Shown: one piece after another, positions 51,228-60,106 of the stretch
Layout: the number at the start of each line of letters is the position of its first letter
Position numbering within the stretch: the stretch's first letter is position 1
Assembly: GCF_051851475.1 (NCBI RefSeq)
Contig: NZ_JBPUSJ010000011.1
Location: 82,330 to 146,329 of the forward strand
Length of the DNA stretch: 64,000 nt
Direction: 5' to 3'
Source: Carboxylicivirga taeanensis
GTDB lineage: Bacteria; Bacteroidota; Bacteroidia; Bacteroidales; Marinilabiliaceae
The notes under the pieces: model-generated
What the model saw: only the letters and a program-made list of their open reading frames with translations
Databases searched by the model: none
Told to the model about the DNA's origin: nothing
Made by a program: the position numbers and the translations under genes

Positions 51228-51752
51228 ATGAAACATCTTCTTATTGCCACCATTGCTGTATTTGGCCTGATGGCCTGCAATGGTCCGGCCAAAAAATCAA
51301 GCAATACGCAATCAGCCGAACCACAAATTCAATCCGTTTCTGTAGATAACCTGCTGGCGGAGGCTGAACAGCTAGTTGATAAAACAGTAAAGGTTCAAGG
51401 GCATGTAACCCACACCTGCAAGCACTCGGGCAAACGCTGCTTTTTAGTAGGTGACAACGAACAGTTTACTGTGCGCGTTGAAGCTGCGGGCAAAATTACC
51501 GGTTTTAACCGCGAACTGGTTGGCAGCACCATCGAAGTTGAAGGCATTTTGAAGGAACGCCGTCTGTCCAAAGAATACATTGACCAAATGGAGCATGATG
51601 TTAACGAAAAAGTAAAAGAAGATGGTTCGGCAGAAAGCTGTGCTACAGAAATAAACAACATTAATGACATGAGGAGTTGGATGAAAGCCAATAACAAAGA
51701 TCATTATTCCATTTATTTTGTAGAAGGCTTGAGCTATGAAGTGGTCGAATAA
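51228..51752 (+). CDS. Lipoprotein with an OB-fold-like domain and Cys/His motif
   Basis: A 174-residue lipoprotein of unknown function. The signal peptide MKHLLIATIAVFGLMAC ends in a lipobox (LMAC). VDKTVKVQGHVTHTC and ELVGSTIEVEGILKERR have the strand pattern of an OB fold. The HTCKHSGKRCFL segment has two Cys and two His in twelve residues, which could bind a metal or haem. A C-terminal helix (YSIYFVEGLSYEV) ends the protein. The gene overlaps the next, a PepSY-associated membrane protein, by 17 bp, so the pair is translated together. A shared function in metal or haem handling is inferred from that partner. Confidence 0.7.
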   Translation: MKHLLIATIAVFGLMACNGPAKKSSNTQSAEPQIQSVSVDNLLAEAEQLVDKTVKVQGHVTHTCKHSGKRCFLVGDNEQFTVRVEAAGKITGFNRELVGSTIEVEGILKERRLSKEYIDQMEHDVNEKVKEDGSAESCATEINNINDMRSWMKANNKDHYSIYFVEGLSYEVVE

Positions 51753-52284
51753 AGCAGTTAGAAAGTGGCTACGCATTATCCACCGCGACTTGGGCTACGT
51801 AATGGTTGGCATTACAATTATCTACGGCATTTCGGGCTATGTACTCAACCACATGGACGGGAAAGACCCCGCCTATGAAACTGTTGAAGGCATAGCGCTA
51901 TTGCCTGCCGGCCTTTCTAAAACACAAGTAAAAGAAGCCTGGGTGTTACAGGATGAGTTACCTGCCATCAAACGCATTCTACCCATCGACGGTGAACATT
52001 ACCGACTGATGCTGGATGGCGGAATAGGGGTTTATCAGAGTAACAATGGCGAGGTGGTGTATGAGCAACATCGCAAAAAACCATTTATCTATTTTATTAA
52101 TAAACTGCATTACAACAAAGTGGGCGGTTGGACCCTTATGGGGGATATATTTGCCTTCACCCTGATATTTTTTGCCATTTCCGGACTATTTATGGTCAAA
52201 GGTCCCAAAGGATTAGGCGGAAGAGGCAAATGGTACTTACTTATTGGCCTTGCCATCCCAATAATTTACTTATTTATCATGTAA
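51736..52284 (+). CDS. PepSY-associated membrane protein
   Basis: A 182-residue membrane protein with three hydrophobic segments (LGYVMVGITIIYGISGYVL, GDIFAFTLIFFAISGLFMV, WYLLIGLAIPIIYLFIM). It begins with KWLRIIHRDLGYVMV, the arrangement seen in PepSY-associated TM proteins, some of which are haem-binding ferric reductases. His16 and the later His126 in NKLHYNK are possible haem ligands. The soluble part between helices 1 and 2 is PepSY-like. It overlaps the lipoprotein gene by 17 bp and is followed by a terminator. Confidence 0.75.
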   Translation: MKWSNKAVRKWLRIIHRDLGYVMVGITIIYGISGYVLNHMDGKDPAYETVEGIALLPAGLSKTQVKEAWVLQDELPAIKRILPIDGEHYRLMLDGGIGVYQSNNGEVVYEQHRKKPFIYFINKLHYNKVGGWTLMGDIFAFTLIFFAISGLFMVKGPKGLGGRGKWYLLIGLAIPIIYLFIM

Positions 52285-52291
52285 AAATACT

Positions 52292-52321
52292 CAAAGCCTC
52301 ATCTGAAGATGGGGCTTTGTT
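52292..52321 (+). terminator. Rho-independent terminator after the PepSY-associated gene
   Basis: AAAGCCTCATC and GATGGGGCTTT pair around TGAA (one G-T), followed by GTT. Confidence 0.7.
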
Positions 52322-52519
52322 GACCTTGGCTCTACCATTTCACAAACAAATTTGTATTTTTATGCTTATCAGTACTCTACTCAAAAAAGAATACTGCCGC
52401 GGTTTGTTTAATGGCCAACACCAATAACCCGGGCCAACCAGCCTGCTGCAAAAGCAAGCTAACATAAGGATTTTACACTATAAGTTTAAATTTTAATCGT
52501 TAACAAAAATACCCGGTCC

Positions 52520-53032
52520 ATGTCTAAATCAAGAAAACTAGTCCTCACGCCCATTGCTACGCTGGCACTCCTGGCATTAATCATATTCGAACTTCTATTA
52601 TTCTTTAACCAAGGCAATAAAATGACCTTCCAAACACTCAATCTACTGGTTATTCTGGGGCATCTTATCGGGCTGGCATGCCTCTACTCTACTACCCAAT
52701 TAAAGCAGCTATTAAGCAACCGGCTAATAATGGCTGGCATCATTGGAATGGGTATCGGCATGATTATGAAAATAATGCACCTGCCCTTTGGAGCCTACAC
52801 CTTACTCATTGCTGCGATATATTTAATAGGTGCCAGTATATATTATTTCACCCGCTATTCATCAAAAAACACAGCTAACTATCTGAAGATTATTTGGCTA
52901 CCTCTATTCTTGATGGCTATCATATTTAAAATGAACCACTTTCCGGGTGCACATAAAATCCTCTTTACCGCTTCAGTTGTTATCTGGCTGATAGTCATTC
53001 ATTACTGTTACAGCGGGATGAATAAAAGGTAG
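52520..53032 (+). CDS. GldL-like multipass membrane protein with two KxxHxP motifs
   Basis: A 170-residue membrane protein with about five helices. Two segments are related: IMKIMHLPFGAYTLLIA and IFKMNHFPGAHKILFTA. Both match the K-x-x-H-(W/L/F)-P-G pattern that GldL, the proton-motor component of the type IX secretion and gliding machinery, has once. There is no GldM next to it, so it is not the GldL motor gene itself. It may belong to a GldL-like family of unknown role. The single gene has a -7-like sequence TAAGTTTA 32 bp upstream of its ATG. Function unknown. Confidence 0.6.
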   Translation: MSKSRKLVLTPIATLALLALIIFELLLFFNQGNKMTFQTLNLLVILGHLIGLACLYSTTQLKQLLSNRLIMAGIIGMGIGMIMKIMHLPFGAYTLLIAAIYLIGASIYYFTRYSSKNTANYLKIIWLPLFLMAIIFKMNHFPGAHKILFTASVVIWLIVIHYCYSGMNKR

Positions 53033-53263
53033 TTTAAAGCCTGGTGGTGAACCTATCCCAACATGAGAATACCAACCAAGCGTTAAGCACACGGATTAAG
53101 GCCAATATAATAAATACGGTCAGCGATAACCACCGCTGGCAAAAATGAGGATACACCTTTATTGAACAAGTGTGACACCTTTAGTTGTTTAACTTATACA
53201 ACCCTGGATGTAAAGGGCTCAAAAAGAACTTTACTAAATACAAAACAAGAGATTAAGCACAAC

Positions 53264-54808
53264 ATGGAAACAAAAACAGACATTCAATCGATAGACAATA
53301 TTGAGTTAGTCTTTCTGACCATTGACGATTATAAGGAAATTAAAAATGCCATGCAGGAAGCCTACTCTAACATGCCTGAATCGTACTGGAAAGAACAGCA
53401 TATCAAAACACTCATTGAGAAATTCCCTGAAGGCCAAGTGGGTATTAAAGTTGATGGCGAACTGGCCGGTTGTGCATTATCCATAATTGTTGATTATTCA
53501 AAATTTGACGATAAACATACCTACAACCAGATAACAGGAAACTACACCTTCAGTACGCATACGGCCAACGGCACTAAACTCTATGGCATTGATGTTTTTA
53601 TCAGACCAAAATTCAGAGGCCTGCGACTGGGACGAAGGCTCTATGATTACCGCAAAGAGCTATGTGAAAAGCTCAACTTGAAAGGCATTGTTTTTGGCGG
53701 ACGTATTCCCAACTTCCACCAGTATGCTCCCCATATGACTCCACGCGAGTACATTGATAAAGTAAGAAAAAAAGAGATACACGACCCTGTTCTTAACTTT
53801 CAGATGTCGAACGACTTTCACCCGGCACGTGTCTTGCAAGGCTATCTGGAAGGCGATAAAGAATCGAAGGAGTATGCCGTTTTGCTGGAGTGGGACAATG
53901 TGTATTACGAGAAAGAAACAGACACCGCCGCCAGTAAAAAAACCATTGTGCGCCTGGGACTGATACAGTGGCAAATGCGTCTTTATAAAGATTTTGAAGA
54001 GCTCATGCAGCAAGCTGAGTATTTTGTTGATGCTGTTTCGGGCTACAGGTGCGACTTTGCGCTTTTCCCCGAATTCTTCAATGCTCCGCTGATGTCGCGC
54101 TATAATCACCTTTCTGAACCGGAGGCCATTCGCAAACTAGCCGAATACACCGAAGATATAACAAAGCGCTTTGCTGAACTGGCCATCTCCTACAATATAA
54201 ACATTATTACAGGCAGCATGCCCGAGATTGTAAATAACAACCTTTACAATGCCGGCTACCTGTGCAAAAGAGATGGCGGCATTGAGCGCTTCGAAAAACT
54301 GCACGTTACGCCCGATGAAGCTAAAGTTTGGGGCTTGCAGGGTGGTAACACCATCCAGACCTACGATACCGATTGTGGTAAAATTGGTATTTTAATATGC
54401 TACGATGTGGAGTTTCCGGAGCTAAGCAGACTATTGGCTGAAGATGGGATTGATATTTTGTTTGTGCCCTTTTTAACTGACACGCAAAATGGCTACTCGC
54501 GGGTAAAAAGCTGTGCACAGGCCAGAGCTATTGAAAATGAGTGCTATGTTGCCATTGCAGGCAGTGTTGGTAACCTGCCCAAAGTGCACAATATGGACAT
54601 TCAATACGCACAGTCAATGGTATTTACTCCATGCGACTTTGCCTTCCCCACAAACGGTATAAAAGCAGAAGCAACGCCAAATACCGAAATGATCCTGATT
54701 GCTGATGTGGACATTGATAAACTCAGGGAACTCAATCAGCTGGGCAGTGTTCGAAACCTGAAAGACAGAAGAACAGATATCTACCAAATCAAGCGTACTG
54801 GCAAGTAG
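53264..54808 (+). CDS. GNAT acetyltransferase fused to a nitrilase-superfamily hydrolase
   Basis: A 514-residue cytoplasmic protein. Residues 15-215 form a GNAT domain with FIRPKFRGLRLGRRLYDYRK for acetyl-CoA. Residues 225-510 form a carbon-nitrogen hydrolase (nitrilase superfamily) domain with the Glu-Lys-Cys triad: Glu in FALFPEFFNAPL, Lys in FEKLHVTPDE and Cys379 in ILICYDVEFPE. The domain hydrolyses or makes amide bonds. The ATG at 53264 begins the GNAT domain; the frame is open upstream but has no similarity. The same fusion is found in other bacteria, where it is annotated as bifunctional; substrates are unknown. Confidence 0.88.
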   Translation: METKTDIQSIDNIELVFLTIDDYKEIKNAMQEAYSNMPESYWKEQHIKTLIEKFPEGQVGIKVDGELAGCALSIIVDYSKFDDKHTYNQITGNYTFSTHTANGTKLYGIDVFIRPKFRGLRLGRRLYDYRKELCEKLNLKGIVFGGRIPNFHQYAPHMTPREYIDKVRKKEIHDPVLNFQMSNDFHPARVLQGYLEGDKESKEYAVLLEWDNVYYEKETDTAASKKTIVRLGLIQWQMRLYKDFEELMQQAEYFVDAVSGYRCDFALFPEFFNAPLMSRYNHLSEPEAIRKLAEYTEDITKRFAELAISYNINIITGSMPEIVNNNLYNAGYLCKRDGGIERFEKLHVTPDEAKVWGLQGGNTIQTYDTDCGKIGILICYDVEFPELSRLLAEDGIDILFVPFLTDTQNGYSRVKSCAQARAIENECYVAIAGSVGNLPKVHNMDIQYAQSMVFTPCDFAFPTNGIKAEATPNTEMILIADVDIDKLRELNQLGSVRNLKDRRTDIYQIKRTGK

Positions 54809-54966
54809 TGCCAATCAAATAGCAGATTAGCAAAGGTTCAACCCACGTGCGCAATAATTTATGAATAATAGATATAGTCGTTATCTGTTTTGTGTTAAAA
54901 TTATGTAAATAAAGTACAAATTAATTTAATTCCCTTAACCGGAGGATAACGAGACGTAATTGCCCT

Positions 54967-54974
54967 TACATTTG
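54967..54974 (+). promoter_or_regulatory. Candidate -7 element for the SulP transporter
   Basis: TACATTTG matches TAnnTTTG exactly, 22 bp before the ATG at 54996. It supports that ATG over the TTG at 54987. Confidence 0.5.
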
Positions 54975-54995
54975 CACGTTTAAAAGTTGAGCCTT

Positions 54996-56657
54996 ATGAA
55001 TACAATTTTCCGACCCAAGTTTTTTACACTACTAAAAAACGGGTTCTCAAAGCAGCAGCTTGCAAATGATGTAATGGCTGGAATTGTTGTTGGTATAGTT
55101 GCCTTGCCCCTGGCCATAGCCTTTGCGGTGGCCTCAGGTGTTTCGCCCGAAAAGGGACTGATTACCGCCGTTGTTGCAGGTTTTATTATTTCGTTTTTAG
55201 GAGGCAGCAGAGTGCAAATTGGTGGCCCTACTGGCGCTTTCATCATTATTGTGTATGGCATCATTGAACAGTATGGTATTGATGGCTTAATCATCTCCAC
55301 CATATTGGCGGGCGTAATGCTCATTGTATTTGGTCTGCTAAAGTTGGGGACCATTTTAAAGTACTTCCCGCACCCGCTTATTGTAGGGTTTACAAGCGGC
55401 ATTGCCCTGGTTATCTTCTCCACACAAATAAAGGATGCATTGGGCTTACCAATCGAAAAAGTACCGTCGGAGTTTCATGAAAAGTGGATGCTGTACTTTG
55501 CCAACTTTGGCAATATCAACTGGACCGCTTTTTTAATAACTGGAGCGACCATTCTGATTACGGTGTATTCAAAAAAAATCACCTCTCGTGTGCCAGGTTC
55601 ATTTTTGGCCATACTAATCATAACTCCTATTGTTATCCTTTTCAACCTGGATGTTACAACCATTGAAACTTTTTTTGGTGCCATTCCTAACAAAATACAG
55701 ATGCAAGTACCCGACTTTCAGCTCAGTGACCTGCACAACTATATTGCTCCAGCCATCACCATTGCCTTGCTGGGAGGTATTGAATCATTGTTGTCTGCCG
55801 TTGTGTCGGATGGAATGATAGGTGGCAGACACCGTTCCAACACCGAACTAATTGCTCAGGGCATTGCCAATGTGGTAACGCCTTTCTTTGGTGGAATACC
55901 TGCTACCGGAGCTATTGCGCGCACAGCTACAAACGTAAAAAACGGAGGCCGCACTCCTATTTCGGGCATGGTGCATGCCATTACCCTATTGTTTATCATG
56001 CTGTTTCTTGGGCAATGGGCAAAACTAATCCCCATGTCGTGCCTGGCAGGTATACTAATAGTTGTTTCCTACAACATGAGCGAATGGCGCTCATTTAAAT
56101 CCATACTAAAAGGCTCCTACTTTGACACGCTCATCTTACTGTCTACCTTTTTTATCACAGTCTTTTTTGATTTAACACTGGCCATACAAATTGGTGTGGT
56201 TCTATCGGCCATCCTGTTTATGAAGCGCATGGCTGATATTAGTGATAAGCGGATAAACAATATTGTGGACAGCGACCTGATTGAGAATTACACTAATCTG
56301 CCTAAAGAGCTGGGGATATACGAAATAAGCGGCCCCCTATTTTTTGCCTCGGCACGAAGGTATTCTGAAGCTATTGAAGAAATAGGACTGAAATGCAAAG
56401 TATTGATTATTAGAATGAGACACGTTTCATTCATCGATCAAACAGGCTTGCACAACCTGAAAGATACCTTAGAAATACTGAAAAATAAAAACATCACTGT
56501 CCTATTATCTGGCGTTAATAAAGAGGTACGGGCAGATTTTGAAAAGCATAAGATAAATCAGCTGATTGCAGACGACAGCATCTTTGATAATTTCAACGAT
56601 GCAACGGCCAAAGCCTGTGAACTCATATCGGGCAAGAGCTTACCAAGCCAGTCGTAA
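54996..56657 (+). CDS. SulP family anion transporter with STAS domain
   Basis: A 553-residue transporter. DVMAGIVVGIVALPLAIAFA is the SulP signature; about 12 to 14 helices follow, and VQIGGPTGAFIIIVYGII is the conserved transport segment. The last 120 residues are a STAS domain (YEISGPLFFASARRYSEAI, RMRHVSFIDQTGLHNLKDTL). The family carries sulfate, bicarbonate or other anions, often with Na+. The specific anion is not readable. A terminator follows. The gene has its own promoter. Confidence 0.93.
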   Translation: MNTIFRPKFFTLLKNGFSKQQLANDVMAGIVVGIVALPLAIAFAVASGVSPEKGLITAVVAGFIISFLGGSRVQIGGPTGAFIIIVYGIIEQYGIDGLIISTILAGVMLIVFGLLKLGTILKYFPHPLIVGFTSGIALVIFSTQIKDALGLPIEKVPSEFHEKWMLYFANFGNINWTAFLITGATILITVYSKKITSRVPGSFLAILIITPIVILFNLDVTTIETFFGAIPNKIQMQVPDFQLSDLHNYIAPAITIALLGGIESLLSAVVSDGMIGGRHRSNTELIAQGIANVVTPFFGGIPATGAIARTATNVKNGGRTPISGMVHAITLLFIMLFLGQWAKLIPMSCLAGILIVVSYNMSEWRSFKSILKGSYFDTLILLSTFFITVFFDLTLAIQIGVVLSAILFMKRMADISDKRINNIVDSDLIENYTNLPKELGIYEISGPLFFASARRYSEAIEEIGLKCKVLIIRMRHVSFIDQTGLHNLKDTLEILKNKNITVLLSGVNKEVRADFEKHKINQLIADDSIFDNFNDATAKACELISGKSLPSQS

Positions 56658-56679
56658 ACAAACACAAACACAAAAAAAC

Positions 56680-56717
56680 AAAAGCCTTGTTACCTTCACT
56701 AGCAGGGCTTTTTTTTA
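56680..56717 (+). terminator. Rho-independent terminator after the SulP gene
   Basis: AAAGCCTTGTTA and TAGCAGGGCTTT pair imperfectly around CCTTCAC, followed by eight T. Confidence 0.75.
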
Positions 56718-56872
56718 TATCAGCCCAAATGATTAAAGGCATGGATTACCATGTCTGAGCATTTCAACTTCAGATTTAGGTTGATAATGAACATCAACAT
56801 GATTGCATTGTTGAACTTTGGGATGTTTTTACGGATTAATACCGCATTCAAATATAGTAAGGGGGAAATTTA

Positions 56873-58048
56873 ATGGAGTACAGACGCTTTGGGAAAACCA
56901 ACAAAATGATTAGCACCATCACAATGGGTGGGATGCGCTTTAAGCAAGTATGGGATCAACCGCGCTATACTATTCCCAAAGACACACAAGAGCACTGTAA
57001 CAGACTGGTGGATCTGGCACTCAAAAATGGCATCAATCATTTTGAAACAGCCTATGGTTATATTAAAAGTGAAACAGTATTTGGGCGTACGCTCAACCAG
57101 GAACTGAAAATCGATCGCTCCTCCTATTATTTAATGACCAAGGGGAACCCCATGACTGCTGATGACACACGCCGGCTGGTTGAAGAGCAACTTAAAACTC
57201 TGCAGACCGATTATTTTGATTTCTATGCCTGGCACGGCATAAATACGAATGAACTGGTGGATAAATCTTGCCGAAGCGGCGGTGCTGTGGAGGAACTGCA
57301 CCGAATGAAAGAAGAAGGTCTTATTAAACATGTAGGTTTTAGTACGCACGGCTCGCTCGACACCATTATCAAAGCCATATCCACAGACCTGTTTGAGTTT
57401 GTTAACCTGCATTATTACTATTTTTACCAGCGCAACCGAGCTGCGATTGAACTGGCTCAAAGCAAAGACATGGGCGTATTTATCATTTCGCCCAACGATA
57501 AAGGGGGACAACTTTATAAAGCACCGGACAAAATTCGTAGTGCTATTCCGCATGCTACCCCCATTCAGTGGAACGCACGTTATTGTTTGAGTCACCCCGA
57601 AATACACACTTTATCGTTCGGCATGACTGAAGCCGCTCATTTTGAAGAGATGAATGGCATTTTTCCCAGCCACACGCCGCTTAACCCAGTGGATCAGCAA
57701 GCAAAAATACGCCTCGATCAGATGGCCGATGAGGATCCTTATACACATTTCGATGGCTATGATCTGGACCATGATTCGGGGCTGGATATTCCCCTTTTGT
57801 TGCACTGGCGCAAGCTATGGAAATGCTACGATCTGCTCGATTTTGCGAGGTACCGCTACAAAGAGTTAAAAACACCCAACCATTGGGTTCCCGGAGTGTT
57901 TGCTACCCCTGACGCCATTGATAAAATAGATTTCTCAAAAGTCCCCAAAGACATTCCTTTAAGAGACATACTGCATGAGATACATGAGGCGTTTTACATG
58001 GCACCCAATAAATACATTCCGGCAAGAAATACAAAAAACTCCAATTGA
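56873..58048 (+). CDS. Aldo/keto reductase family protein
   Basis: A 391-residue aldo/keto reductase-fold enzyme. MEYRRFGKTNKMISTITMGG and MTKGNP (catalytic Lys), DFYAWHGIN (His) and the barrel pattern are clear. The usual DTAxxYG segment reads HFETAYGYIKSE, so the Asp of the catalytic tetrad is replaced by Glu. The protein is about 60-70 residues longer than classical members and lacks the C-terminal iron-sulfur cysteines seen in many long bacterial members. It is a single gene. Its tail codons form the left arm of the hairpin after it. Confidence 0.85.
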   Translation: MEYRRFGKTNKMISTITMGGMRFKQVWDQPRYTIPKDTQEHCNRLVDLALKNGINHFETAYGYIKSETVFGRTLNQELKIDRSSYYLMTKGNPMTADDTRRLVEEQLKTLQTDYFDFYAWHGINTNELVDKSCRSGGAVEELHRMKEEGLIKHVGFSTHGSLDTIIKAISTDLFEFVNLHYYYFYQRNRAAIELAQSKDMGVFIISPNDKGGQLYKAPDKIRSAIPHATPIQWNARYCLSHPEIHTLSFGMTEAAHFEEMNGIFPSHTPLNPVDQQAKIRLDQMADEDPYTHFDGYDLDHDSGLDIPLLLHWRKLWKCYDLLDFARYRYKELKTPNHWVPGVFATPDAIDKIDFSKVPKDIPLRDILHEIHEAFYMAPNKYIPARNTKNSN

Positions 58049-58105
58049 ACCCTGCTGCGGAAGTTTTGTAGGACAGTACCGCACACATAAGCTAATTGGA
58101 GTTTT
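58035..58105. terminator. Bidirectional terminator-like hairpin between aldo/keto reductase and MCP genes
   Basis: AAAACTCCAATT (58035-58046) and AATTGGAGTTTT (58094-58105) are perfect inverted repeats of 12 bp with a 47 bp loop. Both ends have T- or A-runs in the direction of transcription, so it can end both converging genes. Confidence 0.6.
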
Positions 58106-58131
58106 GATTAAGCTTGTATTAATAAATCCGC

Positions 58132-60066
58132 CTATTTGCCACTCAAGGTGAAAAAGGCGATCATCTCTTTCAGATTTTCTGACTGACTGGCTAACTCTTC
58201 AGCGCTGGAAGCCAATTCCTCAGCCGAAGCAGAGTTTTGCTGCGTCACATTACTTAGCTCTAGAATAGAGGCATTCACCTGTGTGGTCGCACTACTCTGC
58301 TCACTACTTGCAGCTGCAATTTCTTCGACCAACTGGGTGGTTTTCGCCACTTCGGGCAGCATTTTTTGAAGCTGCTCGCCCGCCTCTTCAGCCAGTAGAA
58401 GCCCATTAGCAGCACTACTTACAATTTCATCAGCCGCTGTTCGGGTATTTTCTGCCAATTTTCTTACTTCAGCAGCCACAACGGCAAAACCCCGTCCGTG
58501 CTCTCCGGCTCTTGCTGCCTCCACAGCTGCATTCAAAGCCAATATGTTTGTTTGAATCGCGATGTCATTAATAATGGATATACGTTCAGAAATAATCCGA
58601 ATAGCCTCCAGGCTGGAAGTCGCTTTAGCGATTACATGATCGAGACCCATTTTAGCGCCTTGCGATATTTCTTTGGTGGTAATGGCGTTGCTGGTGTTTT
58701 GCTCAATATTGGCGGCAATTTCTTCGGTAGTTGATGAAATTTCCTCAACTGAAGCGGCTTGTTCACTGGCACCTCCCGATATTTGCTGTGCTGACGAACT
58801 CAGCTGCTCACTGGCCGAACTGATATTATTGGCACCTTCCTGTATACCAGCCACAACCGTTTTAACCTTCTCAACCATACGTAACATCGATGCCTGCAAC
58901 GAACCAATTTCATCATGGCGCTGACTCAACTCAATGTGCTGATCTAAATCGCCGTCAGCAATAGCCCTCATCCGGTTACTGATTTGCTCCACCGGTTTTG
59001 TGATGCTTCTTGAGATATAAAAAATCACCCCAAGCATCACTAAAGTACTTATCAAACCTGTGATAAGCGTAAAATAAGTTAGGCGAGTGGTTTCTTCCAG
59101 TATCTCGTCACCCGGTATATCAATCATAACACTCCATGGCTTTTGCGAATTACCCAGATGCACAGGCGAAAAAACACGCGCAACCGTTTTATTTAAATAA
59201 GCAGATTCGGCTTGCAACAATAATACTTCTCCCGTTTTAACGGCTGCTGAAATATCATCGGTATAATCGACAAACAAAGTATCGATACGTGCACCTACCA
59301 TACTGGCATCGGGGTGAGCCGCCGTAATCAGGTTATTGGTGATGATGGAGCCATATCCCGTTTTATAGGCCTTTACATTTCTGTTCACCTCCATCAGCTT
59401 TTCAAAATCCAAATCAATACCTAATACTCCTAAAAATTCACCATTGTCAATAATAGGCGTAATAACTGAAATGGTTGTTTCCATGTCATCATCACGTCCG
59501 GTAAAGCTATACTGGTATGGATCTTCCACATGCTGCTTGAGGGTTTTCTTTGGGATGGCGTAATAACTGTTTTTATACTCTTCGAGGTCATCATTACTCA
59601 CAAAACTTTCAGTATCAGTTCCGTTATTTTGAAACGACAGCCGATCCCCTTCCCTAAAACAGGAAGCAGAGAAAAGCCCTAACTCCTGACCATACTTCGC
59701 GGCAAATTCTGCGTCTTTGTTATCAAAAGCATTAGCCTCCCACATTGTCCAAACGCCAAAATAGTTGTCGTTATTAGCCATACTGGCCTTGAGTAACTGC
59801 AAAACCAGATACCTGTCTGCGGAATTATTCTGCTTGAGTGTTAGCAGTGTTTGAGCCAGTGATTCGCTATTTGTAAACGCCTGCTCAAGATAACTTTCTA
59901 TTTTTAAAGCTTCATCTTCACCAATGCTTTGTGATAGGTAAGCGGCATTAAATTTCGCCCTTGATAGTGTATTGTAAATAATCACCCCCAATGTAACACT
60001 AAACACAAATAGAAAAACTGAAATAATGTATAGATTCAGTTTCGCATTTAACCCTAATCGTCTCAT
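58132..60066 (-). CDS. Methyl-accepting chemotaxis protein with a Cache domain
   Basis: A 644-residue transmembrane chemoreceptor. One helix (IISVFLFVFSVTLGVIIYNT) precedes a periplasmic dCache-type sensor at about 35-325 that would bind small molecules; a second helix is at about 330-352. HAMP (RSITKPVEQISNRMRAIADG) follows, then a signalling domain with the canonical tip IQTNILALNAAVEAARAGEH and GRGFAVVAAEVRKLAENT. Receptors of this kind signal to CheA and CheW, which are not in the window. An outer-membrane protein gene lies 40 bp upstream on the same strand. The ligand is unknown. It lacks the C-terminal pentapeptide for CheR docking. Confidence 0.93.
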   Translation of the reverse strand: MRRLGLNAKLNLYIISVFLFVFSVTLGVIIYNTLSRAKFNAAYLSQSIGEDEALKIESYLEQAFTNSESLAQTLLTLKQNNSADRYLVLQLLKASMANNDNYFGVWTMWEANAFDNKDAEFAAKYGQELGLFSASCFREGDRLSFQNNGTDTESFVSNDDLEEYKNSYYAIPKKTLKQHVEDPYQYSFTGRDDDMETTISVITPIIDNGEFLGVLGIDLDFEKLMEVNRNVKAYKTGYGSIITNNLITAAHPDASMVGARIDTLFVDYTDDISAAVKTGEVLLLQAESAYLNKTVARVFSPVHLGNSQKPWSVMIDIPGDEILEETTRLTYFTLITGLISTLVMLGVIFYISRSITKPVEQISNRMRAIADGDLDQHIELSQRHDEIGSLQASMLRMVEKVKTVVAGIQEGANNISSASEQLSSSAQQISGGASEQAASVEEISSTTEEIAANIEQNTSNAITTKEISQGAKMGLDHVIAKATSSLEAIRIISERISIINDIAIQTNILALNAAVEAARAGEHGRGFAVVAAEVRKLAENTRTAADEIVSSAANGLLLAEEAGEQLQKMLPEVAKTTQLVEEIAAASSEQSSATTQVNASILELSNVTQQNSASAEELASSAEELASQSENLKEMIAFFTLSGK

Positions 60067-60106
60067 AATAAAATATTATCTTTTCGTAAAATGTTGCTTA
60101 ATCAAA

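Noticed and set aside
52520..53032. Calling this gene gldL
   Set aside because: It carries the motif twice, is short, lacks the cytoplasmic tail of GldL and has no gldM beside it.
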